Positions 26,736 through 34,408 of a DNA stretch of 64,000 bases are shown here, piece after piece; the first letter of the stretch is position 1; every line of letters starts with the position of its first letter. Origin of the DNA: Pseudomonas sp. PH1b (lineage in GTDB: Bacteria > Pseudomonadota > Gammaproteobacteria > Pseudomonadales > Pseudomonadaceae); the NCBI RefSeq assembly GCF_000633395.1, contig NZ_AYMU01000005.1, forward strand, positions 186,001 to 250,000, read 5' to 3'. A program made the translations under genes and the position numbers. The notes beneath the pieces are model-generated. The model saw nothing but the letters and a program-made list of their open reading frames with translations. It was not told the origin of the DNA and ran no database searches.

Positions 26736-27803
26736 TCAGAGGCTGGACTTGGCGATGACCTGCAGGCTCATCTGCTCCAGCAGCTTGTTCATGTGGATGA
26801 ACTGGGCGAAGCGTTTGTCCTGGGTCTGGCCGTGGTAGAAGCGGTAGTAGATCTGCTGCACGATACCGGCCAGGCGGAACAGGCCGTAGGTGTAGTAGAA
26901 GTCGAAGTTGCCGATCTCGATCCCCGAACGCTCGGCGTAGTAGTCGACGAACGCCTGGCGGCTCAGCATGCCCGGGGCGTTGCTCGGCTGGCGGCGCATC
27001 AGTTGCACCGGCGCCGGGTCGGCGGCCTCGATCCAGTAGGCCAGGCTGTTGCCCAGGTCCATCAGCGGATCCCCCAGGGTGGTCAGTTCCCAGTCCAGTA
27101 CGCCGATGATCCGCATCGGGTTCTGCGGGTCGAGGATCACGTTGTCGAAGCGGTAGTCGTTGTGCACGATGCTCGAGGTCGGGTGGTCGGCGGGCATCTT
27201 GTCGTTGAGCCAGGCCTTGACCGCTGTCCATTGCGGCGCATCGGGGGTCAGGGCTTTTTCGTAGCGCTCGCTCCAACCCTTGATCTGGCGTTGCACGTAG
27301 CCTTCGGGGCGACCCAGGTCACCCAGGCCGCAGGCGTGGTAGTCGACCTGGTGCAGCTCCACCAGGCGGTCGATGAAGCTCTTGCACAGGGCCTGGGTCT
27401 GGTCGGCGTCAAGCCCCAGTTCCGGCGGCAGGTCGGAGCGCAGGATGATGCCCTTGACCCGTTCCATGACATAGAACTCGGCGCCTATCACCGACTCGTC
27501 GGTGCAGTGCACGTAGGCTTTCGGGCAGTAGGGAAAGCCGTCCTTGAGCTGGTTGAGAATGCGGAACTCACGGCCCATGTCGTGGGCGGACTTGGCCTTG
27601 TGGCCGAAGGGCGGCCGCCGCAGGACGAACTCCTGCCCGGGGTATTCCAGCAGGTAGGTGAGGTTCGAGGCACCACCGGGGAACTGGCTGATCTGCGGTG
27701 TACCGCTGAGCCCGGGGATGTGCGCCTTGAGGTACGGATCGATCAGGCTGGCATCGAGTTCTTCGCCGGATCGAGTACGGGTGGATTGGTCTGTAAGCGC
27801 CAT
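26736..27803 (-). CDS. Phosphotransferase (APH/ACAD10-like) family protein
   Basis: A 355-residue kinase-fold protein of the aminoglycoside phosphotransferase superfamily, similar to the kinase part of ACAD10/11. The catalytic loop HNDYRFDNVILDP and the metal motif LDWELTTLGDPLMDLG are intact. The N-terminal GGASNLTYLLEYPGQEFVLRRPP forms the nucleotide-binding part. The start follows AGAAGGG. Probably co-transcribed with the downstream SDR; a role in hydroxyacyl-CoA metabolism is plausible from the family. Confidence 0.88.
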   Translation of the reverse strand: MALTDQSTRTRSGEELDASLIDPYLKAHIPGLSGTPQISQFPGGASNLTYLLEYPGQEFVLRRPPFGHKAKSAHDMGREFRILNQLKDGFPYCPKAYVHCTDESVIGAEFYVMERVKGIILRSDLPPELGLDADQTQALCKSFIDRLVELHQVDYHACGLGDLGRPEGYVQRQIKGWSERYEKALTPDAPQWTAVKAWLNDKMPADHPTSSIVHNDYRFDNVILDPQNPMRIIGVLDWELTTLGDPLMDLGNSLAYWIEAADPAPVQLMRRQPSNAPGMLSRQAFVDYYAERSGIEIGNFDFYYTYGLFRLAGIVQQIYYRFYHGQTQDKRFAQFIHMNKLLEQMSLQVIAKSSL

Positions 27804-28060
27804 GCTTATCCCTTCTGCTTATTCTGGAGGCCAGAGATTATTGGCTAATCTAATGCGCCCACCGGCCCCTCACAATCGTGGCGGGCCTTTATAGGTACGC
27901 GTGTTGCCGGACAATCATTGCTTTTGATACAAGCGTTTGAATCTTCCCCCGAGACGGTAGGCACCAGCTTCGCAGCGTGTGGGATTTCTGGTCTTCAGAT
28001 CGGGAAATAAAACACCTTGGCTGGCAGGCCGGCCCTACCAGCATAGACATTGCCCGTTGC

Positions 28061-29023
28061 TCAGGGCGCCAGTCGGTTCGCCGCGGGCAGGGCCAGCGGG
28101 GTCAGCAGCGGCTGGCCGTCGAAGTGCGCGCTGAGGTTGCGCCCGACCATGGCCACGGTGTCGCGGCTGGCCTGGGGCGAGAGCCCGGCAACATGGGGCG
28201 TGAGCACTACGTTGTCCAGGAGCTTGAAGCGGTCCGGCACCTGGGGCTCGTCATCGAACACATCCAGGGCCGCGCCGGCAATCCGTCGCTGCTCCAGGGC
28301 TTGCAGCAACGCGTCGGTATCCACCACGCTGGCCCGGGCGACATTGACCAGGAAACCTTCCGCCCCCAAAGCTTGCAGCACCGGCCCGTCCACCAGGTGC
28401 CGGGTCTCGGCGCCGCCGGGGGTGGCGATCACCAGCACGTCTGAGGCCCGGGCCAGTTCGACCAGGGTCGAGCAAAAGCCGTAGGGCTGTTCCGGCCTGG
28501 GCTGGCGGCTGTGATAGCTGACCTGCATGTCGAAGCCCAGGGCGCAGCGCCGGGCAATGGCCTGGCCCACCGCGCCGAGGCCGAGAATCCCCAGGCGCAT
28601 GCCGGCCAGGGACGGGCGGGTGATTTTCGGCCATTGCCCCTGGCGCACCGCTGCATCGGCCTGGGGAATCCCGCGCACCAGGGACAGCAGCAGGGCCAGG
28701 GCGTGATCGGCCACGGACGAGGCATTGACCCCAGCGCCATTGGTCACCGCAATCCCGCGGTTGCTCGCCGCCTGCAGGTCCACCTGTTCATAACCGGCGC
28801 CGATCACGCAGATGATCTGCAGGCGCGGCAGGGCCTGGATCTCCGCGGCCGTCAGGCCCAGCGGGCCACGGGTCAGGACCGCATCGATCTGCCCGGCGTG
28901 ATCACGGATCGCCCGGGCCCGCTCGGCGGGCGTCGGCGCCAGGATCAGGTAGAAACCCTGCTGCTCCAGCAGGGGCAGGTAGGCGTTGACGTTTTCAACC
29001 AGGACCAGGACGGTGGCACGCAT
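28061..29023 (-). CDS. D-isomer 2-hydroxyacid dehydrogenase
   Basis: A 320-residue NAD(P)-dependent D-2-hydroxyacid dehydrogenase. The Rossmann motif LGILGLGAVGQAIA and the catalytic Arg (VNVARASVVD), Glu (DVFDDEPQVP) and His (LTPHVAG) are all present. The start at 29023 follows GGAGGAAG. It forms a minus-strand run with the VOC protein and the cysteine hydrolase upstream, so it may share the structured leader at 30146-30278. The substrate is unknown. Confidence 0.9.
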   Translation of the reverse strand: MRATVLVLVENVNAYLPLLEQQGFYLILAPTPAERARAIRDHAGQIDAVLTRGPLGLTAAEIQALPRLQIICVIGAGYEQVDLQAASNRGIAVTNGAGVNASSVADHALALLLSLVRGIPQADAAVRQGQWPKITRPSLAGMRLGILGLGAVGQAIARRCALGFDMQVSYHSRQPRPEQPYGFCSTLVELARASDVLVIATPGGAETRHLVDGPVLQALGAEGFLVNVARASVVDTDALLQALEQRRIAGAALDVFDDEPQVPDRFKLLDNVVLTPHVAGLSPQASRDTVAMVGRNLSAHFDGQPLLTPLALPAANRLAP

Positions 29024-29043
29024 CGGGGGCTTCCTCCAGGGGG

Positions 29044-29439
29044 TTAGCGGGGCAGGGGCTGGCGCAGTTGGAAAATGTTGCCTTCCGGGTCGACGCCGTC
29101 GCAGACCCGGGCCTCCTTGAACAGCCATTCGCGTTCGCTGGGGTACAACCGGCCACCGGCTGCGGCGGCACGCTGGCGGGCCTGCTGCAGGTCGGCCACC
29201 TGGTACACCGGCTTGCAGGCTGAATCGCTGCGAGGCTGGGGCGGGGCCTGCAACTGGATACCCGCGGCAATTGCCGCCGGCACCTGGACCAGGGTCAGTT
29301 CGAAGCCCTGGTGCACGAGTTGCTGGTAGTCGTCATGGCGTTCGCTGATCGGCCAGCCGAGGAGCTCGGCATAGAACTGCGCCAGGGTGGCTGGGTGAAG
29401 GCTGTAGAGCACGCACCCGGCGACTGTCGTGGCACTCAT
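29044..29439 (-). CDS. VOC-family (glyoxalase-like) protein
   Basis: A 131-residue protein with the vicinal-oxygen-chelate fold: FYAELLGWPISERHDDYQ at the N-terminus and VCDGVDPEGNIFQLRQP at the C-terminus. Such proteins are metal-dependent lyases, dioxygenases or binding proteins. The start at 29439 follows GGAG at six bases. Twenty bases separate it from the downstream dehydrogenase, which supports co-transcription. Confidence 0.85.
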   Translation of the reverse strand: MSATTVAGCVLYSLHPATLAQFYAELLGWPISERHDDYQQLVHQGFELTLVQVPAAIAAGIQLQAPPQPRSDSACKPVYQVADLQQARQRAAAAGGRLYPSEREWLFKEARVCDGVDPEGNIFQLRQPLPR

Positions 29440-29572
29440 GGAAAACTCCATAAAAGCGGGGAAAGGGCTCAAGAGTGCGGTTTTGCCGGCTTTTTGGCAA
29501 TGCCTGGCGAGGCCCTTCCCGGGGCGTTGCGCCGTTGCCGGCGCGACCCGGGTGGGGTAGGGGATGGCTTCT

Positions 29573-30112
29573 CTAGAAGCTCAGGTCCGGGGTCTTGGCC
29601 AGGCGCACGAAAGGGCCGTTCAAGGTGGCGTTATGGTGGGCGATGATCTTCTTCGCCCCCAGCAGCGGGGTGTCCATGCAGGTGTGGGCGTCTTCCACCA
29701 GCAGCACGGTGAAGCCCAGGTCGCTGGCGGCGCGGCAGGTGGCGTCCACGCAATACTGGGTCTTCATCCCGACCACCACCAGTTCCTCGACCCCGGCCTC
29801 CTTCAGGCGCTGGGCCAGGTCGGTGCCGGCAAAGCAGTTGGGGCGGGTCTTGTCCAGCACACTGTCCTGCGCTTCATCCAGCTCCAGGGTCGGCAGCAAC
29901 TGCCAGAACGGGCTGCCGGCGGCAATCGGCGATTCGGCAGGGCCGGTATGGCGCACGGCGAAGATCGGCGCTCCGGCCTGGCGGGCGCGGCGAATCAGCT
30001 GATTGATGTTTTCCAGGACCTGCTCGCGCTTGTAGGGTTTGTCCGGTCCGTTGAACAGGCCAACCTGCATGTCGATCACCAGCAGGGCACGCTTGGCATG
30101 GGATGAAGGCAT
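29573..30112 (-). CDS. Isochorismatase-like cysteine hydrolase
   Basis: A 179-residue cysteine hydrolase. The catalytic triad of the family can be seen: Asp in LLVIDMQVGLF, Lys in VLDKTRPNCF, and Cys in KTQYCVDATC. Members hydrolyse nicotinamide, isochorismate, carbamoyl groups or similar amides; the substrate here is not known. The start at 30112 follows AAGGAGAG. It is preceded by a 5' region with three consecutive hairpins, the last an intrinsic terminator, and a promoter-like TTGACA. Its expression is therefore likely controlled by premature termination. Confidence 0.9.
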   Translation of the reverse strand: MPSSHAKRALLVIDMQVGLFNGPDKPYKREQVLENINQLIRRARQAGAPIFAVRHTGPAESPIAAGSPFWQLLPTLELDEAQDSVLDKTRPNCFAGTDLAQRLKEAGVEELVVVGMKTQYCVDATCRAASDLGFTVLLVEDAHTCMDTPLLGAKKIIAHHNATLNGPFVRLAKTPDLSF

Positions 30113-30145
30113 CTTGTCTCTCCTTGTAGTGCCAGGTGGACGGAG

Positions 30146-30180
30146 AAACAAAAGGCCCCGTCCATTGCTGGCGGGGCCTT
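30146..30180 (-). terminator. Intrinsic terminator inside the leader
   Basis: On the minus strand AAGGCCCCG pairs with CGGGGCCTT around an 11-base loop and is followed by TTTTGTTT. It lies upstream of, not after, the cysteine hydrolase gene, about 35 bases before its start codon. Termination here would block that gene. No plus-strand gene ends here. Confidence 0.75.
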
Positions 30181-30198
30181 GGTTCTACTGTGCTTGCT

Positions 30199-30276
30199 TC
30201 ATCCTGCACAGCCACCACACGACCCGCCTGAGGCAGTCGTGGTGGTGGAGGCAGGGTTCAGCGCGTAGATATTCAT
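30199..30276 (-). CDS. Candidate 25-codon leader peptide
   Basis: ATG to TGA gives MNIYALNPASTTTTASGG followed by SCGGCAG. It has four consecutive threonine codons (ACC ACC ACG ACT) in the first arm of hairpin P1 and a Gly/Cys-rich end. The predicted transcription start (about 30278) would leave only two to four bases before the ATG, so it would be translated leaderless. No ribosome-binding site is present. A second frame (ATG at 30289, 34 codons) overlaps it but would start upstream of the predicted transcription start. Coding is a hypothesis. Confidence 0.35.
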   Translation of the reverse strand: MNIYALNPASTTTTASGGSCGGCAG

Positions 30277-30284
30277 GGGGACCG

Positions 30285-30314
30285 ATCATGCCGTCGCGCC
30301 ATGAAGCTTGTCAA
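30285..30314 (-). promoter_or_regulatory. Sigma-70-type promoter of the leader
   Basis: A perfect TTGACA (-35, 30309-30314) and CATGAT (-10, 30285-30290, four of six matches) are separated by 18 bases on the minus strand. Predicted start near 30278. Confidence 0.55.
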
Positions 30315-30595
30315 CGCGGTCCGACCCCGGCGCCGGCGTGCCTTGCGGCCGGGAGGGCAGGAGGGGCTCGGCGGCGGACCGCAAGGCGTGACCGGCAATC
30401 TGAGGGAGAGGGCCGGACCAGACACCTCGCCAGGCAAATCTGCAGCGTATAAACCGTTCCTCAGCTAAGTCTATGCAGCGCCCTCGGAATCCCGGACAAT
30501 CGCGCCCCCTCTGTTTCGGCGGGGCACTGCCTGTCGGGTACTCCGACTGGCCCTGACCGATATGGCAATTGACCGGAATGTGGAGATCCCACCGG

Positions 30596-31882
30596 ATGAA
30601 TGATCAGGCCAACAGCGTTGATCAACGCTTTGAAACGGCGGCCCCAGCGACCCTGAGCCGCTGGAACCGTCAAGACACCACCTGGATGCTGGGCCTGTTT
30701 GGCACCGCCATCGGTGCGGGTACTTTGTTTCTGCCTATCAATGCGGGCATTGGCGGCTTCTGGCCGCTGCTGATCCTGGCGCTGCTGGCCTTCCCCATGA
30801 CGTTCTACGCGCACCGCGGGCTGACCCGTTTCGTGCTTTCCGGGCGTGAAGGTGCAGACATCACCGAAGTGGTGGAAGAGCATTTCGGGCTCAGTGCCGG
30901 TGCCCTGATCACCTTGCTCTACTTCCTCGCCATCTTCCCCATCCTGCTGATCTACAGCGTGGCCCTGACCAACACCGTCGGCAGCTTCATGGCCAACCAG
31001 CTGCATATCGAGCCGCCACCGCGAGCGCTGCTGTCCCTGGTGCTGATCCTCGGCCTGCTGGCCGTGGTGCGCTGCGGTGAGCAGGTGATCGTCAAGGCCA
31101 TGAGCCTGATGGTCTATCCCTTCATCGTTGCCTTGCTGTTCCTCGCGGTGTTCCTGATCCCTCACTGGAACGGCGGCATCCTCACCACCATCAGCGACGT
31201 ACCGGCGCCTTCGGCCTTCCTGCACACCCTCTGGCTGGCGATCCCGGTGATGGTGTTCTCCTTCAACCACTCGCCGATCATCTCGGCCTTTGCCGTTGAC
31301 CAGAAGCGCCGCTACGGCCAGCACGCCGAACAGCGCAGCTCGCAGATCCTGTCCCGGGCCCACCTGTTGATGGTGGCCATGGTGCTGTTCTTCGTCTTCA
31401 GTTGCGTGCTGACCCTGTCGCCGGCGCAACTGGCCGAGGCCAAGGAACAGAACCTGTCGATCCTGTCCTACCTGGCCAACCACTTCAGCAATCCGACCAT
31501 CGCCTTCGCCGCGCCGTTGATTGCCTTCGTGGCCATTGCCAAGTCCTTCCTCGGCCACTACATCGGTGCCAGCGAAGGCCTCAAGGGCCTGATCCTCAAG
31601 GGCCGTCGACGTCCTGGTGCAAAAGCCCTGGACCGCATGACCGCAGCCTTCATGCTGGTGATCTGCTGGGTGGTGGCGACCCTCAACCCGAGCATCCTGA
31701 AGATGATCGAAGCCTTTGGCGGTCCGGTGATCGCCTCGATCCTGTTCCTGATGCCCATGTACGCCATTCGCAAGGTGCCGGCCATGGCCCGCTACCGCGG
31801 CCAGGCCTCCAATGTCTTCGTGACCCTGGTGGGCCTGGTGGCCATCAGTGCGCTGGTGTTCTCCCTGGCCACCACGCGCTAA
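30596..31882 (+). CDS. HAAAP-family serine/threonine transporter
   Basis: A 428-residue inner-membrane protein with about 11 helices, similar to SdaC/TdcC-type proton-coupled serine/threonine permeases. The N-terminal FGTAIGAGTLFLPINAGIGG, the central VMVFSFNHSPIISAFA and the SFLGHYIGASEGLKGL segments are characteristic. The start at 30596 is preceded by GGAG, at a slightly long distance. It is divergent from the hydrolase leader with its Thr-rich ORF, an intriguing neighbourhood. A strong hairpin follows the stop. Confidence 0.88.
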   Translation: MNDQANSVDQRFETAAPATLSRWNRQDTTWMLGLFGTAIGAGTLFLPINAGIGGFWPLLILALLAFPMTFYAHRGLTRFVLSGREGADITEVVEEHFGLSAGALITLLYFLAIFPILLIYSVALTNTVGSFMANQLHIEPPPRALLSLVLILGLLAVVRCGEQVIVKAMSLMVYPFIVALLFLAVFLIPHWNGGILTTISDVPAPSAFLHTLWLAIPVMVFSFNHSPIISAFAVDQKRRYGQHAEQRSSQILSRAHLLMVAMVLFFVFSCVLTLSPAQLAEAKEQNLSILSYLANHFSNPTIAFAAPLIAFVAIAKSFLGHYIGASEGLKGLILKGRRRPGAKALDRMTAAFMLVICWVVATLNPSILKMIEAFGGPVIASILFLMPMYAIRKVPAMARYRGQASNVFVTLVGLVAISALVFSLATTR

Positions 31883-31906
31883 GTCTCAGCGCCCGGGACC
31901 CACGAC

Positions 31907-31945
31907 GCCGCCGGTGCTCCACAGCACCGGCGGCGTTGTGCTTTG
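31907..31945 (+). terminator. Terminator-like hairpin after the permease gene
   Basis: CGCCGCCGGTGCT and AGCACCGGCGGCG form a near-perfect 13-bp stem with a short loop, followed by TTGTGCTTT. The T tract is interrupted, so termination strength is uncertain. Confidence 0.65.
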
Positions 31946-32067
31946 CGCGCGGCGCTGATGGAGGAGGAGCGGTTGGCGCGGGCCTGTTCCAGGGGCTTGA
32001 CGCAGATCCGCGGGTTCCCGGAATAAAGGTCTACGCTGATGATTTTGTTCCTGCCTGGAGTCCGTTC

Positions 32068-32685
32068 ATGCCCCGTGCCCACCCGCAGTTGATCCGCGCC
32101 CGGCTGGAGACCCTGCACCCGACCCAGCTCACCGTCGGCCTGGCCGAAGTCCAGGCCAAGCGCGAGGAGTGGCAGCAGCTCAAGCGCAAAGCACGCAAGG
32201 CGGCCCTGGATGACCACTGGTTTCCCTGCGTGCTGGGTCCCCAGCAGCGCTATTACATGGTCGACCACCACCACTTTGGCCTGGCCCTGTTGCAGGAGGA
32301 GGTCAAGCACGTGCCGCTGCTGGTGCTCAAGGACCTGTCCTTCGTCGAGCCGGCAAGTTTCTGGGAAGTGATGGCCTTCAACCAGTGGGCCCATCCCTAC
32401 GATGCACTGGGCATCCGCCGATCATTCGAGCGCATCCCCAAGCGCATCCTCGACCTGCAGGACGATCCCTACCGCAGCCTGGCCGGTCAATTGCGCCGTG
32501 CCGGCGGTTTTGCCAAGGACGCCACGCCGTTCAGCGAGTTCCTCTGGGCCGACTTTTTCCGCCGGCGCATCGACAGCGAGGCACTGGGCAAGCTGGGGGC
32601 CAAGGTTCAGGCCCGGGCCATGAAGCTGGCGCGCAGCCAGGACGCACGTTACTTGCCAGGATGGGTGGGCCAGATTGTCGACTGA
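32068..32685 (+). CDS. ParB-like (ParBc_2) protein
   Basis: A 205-residue protein resembling the ParBc_2 group of ParB/Srx-like proteins. The core LHPTQLTVGLAEVQAKREEW is followed by VLGPQQRYYMVDHHHFGLALLQE, the segment equivalent to the ParB nucleotide-binding GxRR region. It is not a partition protein by context. These proteins are often secreted or of unknown function, but this one has no clear signal peptide. The start follows TGGAG; it overlaps the sulP gene by 11 bases. Confidence 0.75.
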   Translation: MPRAHPQLIRARLETLHPTQLTVGLAEVQAKREEWQQLKRKARKAALDDHWFPCVLGPQQRYYMVDHHHFGLALLQEEVKHVPLLVLKDLSFVEPASFWEVMAFNQWAHPYDALGIRRSFERIPKRILDLQDDPYRSLAGQLRRAGGFAKDATPFSEFLWADFFRRRIDSEALGKLGAKVQARAMKLARSQDARYLPGWVGQIVD

Positions 32686-34354
32686 TCAACCCGGGCAGGC
32701 GCCTGCCACGCCCGCGCCCCGGCGTACCCAGGACCTGCTGGCCGGGCTCTCCATCGCCGGCCTGCTGCTGCCCGAGGCGGTGGCCTATTCCAGCATCGCC
32801 GCCTTGCCGCCCCAGGCCGGGGTGATTGCCCTGTTCGCCGGGTTGCTGTGCTACGGCCTGTTCGGCACCAGCCGCTTCGCCATTGTCTCGGCCACCTCCT
32901 CATCGGCGGCGGTGCTGGCGGCGGCGACCCTGTCCCTGGCCGCCGGCGATGCCCAGCTACGCCTGAGCCTGGCCTTCGCCCTGGTGCTGCTGACCGGGGC
33001 GTTTTTCGTTCTCGCCGGCCTGTTCCGGCTCGGCGGGGTCACCGCCTTCATCGCCAAGCCGGTGTTGCGCGGCTTTGCCTTCGGCCTGGCGCTGACCATC
33101 ATTCTCAAGCAGTTCGCCACGGTGGTCGGGGTGCACCTGGATAACGGCAACCTGGTGCGTTTCCTGCCGCAGTTGCTGGAGCAATGGCCGCGCTGGAACT
33201 GGGCCGGAGCGGCAGTGGCCGCGGGGGCCTTGCTGGTGCTGATCATCTGTTCGCGGATCCGCTACGTGCCGGGCGGGCTGGTGGCGGTGGTGATCGGCAT
33301 CGGCGCCGGACAATGGCTCAACCTGCCGGCCCACGGTGTAGCACTGATCGGCGTCATCGAGCTCAACCTGGAAGTGCCGAGCCTGCCGCAATTGCCCTTT
33401 GCCGACTGGCTGCGCCTGGGGGAACTGGCCTTTGCCCTGGTGATGATCCTGTATGCCGAGTCCTACGGCTCCATCAGTTCCTTTGCCCTGAAGCACGGCG
33501 ACCGGGTTTCGTCCAACCGCGACTTGCTGGCCCTGGGCGCCTCCAACCTGGTGTCGGGGTTGTTCCACGGCATGCCCGCCGGTGCCGGCTACTCGGCCAC
33601 CTCGGCCAACGAAGCCGCGGGTGCCGGTTCACGCCTGGCGGGGCTGACGGCGGCAGCGGTGATGCTGCTGATCGTGTTGACGGTACTGCCCTACATCGCC
33701 CTGACCCCGGAGCCGGTGCTGGCGGCGATCGTCATGTACGCCCTGGGCCACGGCCTGAGCCTGCAGCCCCTGGGGCGCTACTTCATCTGGCGACGGGATC
33801 GGCTGCTGGTGATCTGTGCGGTCACCGCGGTGCTGGTGCTGGGGGTGCTGGACGGGCTGCTGCTGTCGGTGGGCATCAGCATCCTGCTGATGCTGCGGCA
33901 GATGTCGGCGGCGGATATCCAGATCCTCGGCCAGTTGGGCAGCGGCCATGACTTCGTCGACCTGAGCCGGCATCCGCAGGCGCGGCAGGTGCCCGGGGTG
34001 CTGATCCTGCGTCCGGGGGAGGCGCTGTTCTTCGCCAATGCCGAGCGCATCCTGGGCGGGGCATTGCGCTTGATCCGCCAGGTCGAGGTGCCGATCCACA
34101 GCATCATCCTCAGCCTGGAGGAATCGCCAGACCTGGACGGCACCAGCATCGAAGCCCTGGACGAGTTCTTCCGCCAGGTCAGCCTGGAACACAAGCACCT
34201 GGCCCTGGCGCGCCTCAAGCACGAGGCCAGGGATGCGCTGGCGGCCTTGCCCTCGAGCCGCGAATACCAGGTGCTGCTCAGCGGCACCAGCGTCGACGAC
34301 ACGCTGCAGGAAAGCCTGCGGGGCTGGAAGGCCGGGGCTTTGTCCCAGGCATAA
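32675..34354 (+). CDS. SulP-family anion transporter with STAS domain
   Basis: A 559-residue SulP/SLC26-type transporter for sulfate, bicarbonate or other anions. The first ~420 residues hold about 12-14 membrane helices, starting with the family signature DLLAGLSIAGLLLPEAVAYSSIA. A cytoplasmic STAS domain (VPGVLILRPGEALFFANAE, DLDGTSIEALDEF) fills the C-terminus. The start is a TTG at 32675 inside the end of the ParB-like gene, so the two are probably co-transcribed. The transported anion is not known. Confidence 0.88.
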   Translation: MSTDQPGQAPATPAPRRTQDLLAGLSIAGLLLPEAVAYSSIAALPPQAGVIALFAGLLCYGLFGTSRFAIVSATSSSAAVLAAATLSLAAGDAQLRLSLAFALVLLTGAFFVLAGLFRLGGVTAFIAKPVLRGFAFGLALTIILKQFATVVGVHLDNGNLVRFLPQLLEQWPRWNWAGAAVAAGALLVLIICSRIRYVPGGLVAVVIGIGAGQWLNLPAHGVALIGVIELNLEVPSLPQLPFADWLRLGELAFALVMILYAESYGSISSFALKHGDRVSSNRDLLALGASNLVSGLFHGMPAGAGYSATSANEAAGAGSRLAGLTAAAVMLLIVLTVLPYIALTPEPVLAAIVMYALGHGLSLQPLGRYFIWRRDRLLVICAVTAVLVLGVLDGLLLSVGISILLMLRQMSAADIQILGQLGSGHDFVDLSRHPQARQVPGVLILRPGEALFFANAERILGGALRLIRQVEVPIHSIILSLEESPDLDGTSIEALDEFFRQVSLEHKHLALARLKHEARDALAALPSSREYQVLLSGTSVDDTLQESLRGWKAGALSQA

Positions 34355-34392
34355 AAAAACGCCGCGTATCGCAGGATACGCGGCGTTTTTTC
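34353..34392. terminator. Bidirectional terminator between sulP-like gene and acnB
   Basis: A perfect stem of AAAAAACGCCGCGTATC with GATACGCGGCGTTTTTT around a GCAG loop. It has A/T tracts on both sides, so it can serve both convergent genes. Confidence 0.92.
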
Positions 34393-34408
34393 TTACAACG
34401 CTACAACC

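Larger units (their letters stand above)
30146..30278 (-). promoter_or_regulatory. Structured 5' leader with candidate attenuator
   Basis: Read on the minus strand, the predicted transcript forms three successive stems. P1 is CCACCACCACGAC with GTCGTGTGGTGG (30212-30248, one bulge). P2 is CTGTGC/GCACAG (30188-30211). P3 is an intrinsic terminator. The GGCGGG in the 3' side of P1 (30223-30228) can instead pair with CCCGCC (30170-30175) in the terminator region, giving an antiterminator. The left arm of P1 consists of threonine codons of a small ORF. This layout is inferred, not demonstrated. Confidence 0.55.

Noticed and set aside
25890..27848. 652-codon open frame on the plus strand
   Set aside because: Antisense shadow of the SDR and phosphotransferase genes, both of which have complete catalytic motifs.
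30185..30289. 34-codon alternative leader ORF (MIGPHEYLRAEP...) with three histidines and paired tryptophans
   Set aside because: It would begin upstream of the predicted transcription start and has no ribosome-binding site; kept only as an alternative to the 25-codon ORF.
32068..32685. Chromosome or plasmid partition function for the ParB-like gene
   Set aside because: No ParA partner, no parS-like repeats, and the ParBc_2 type differs from true ParB.
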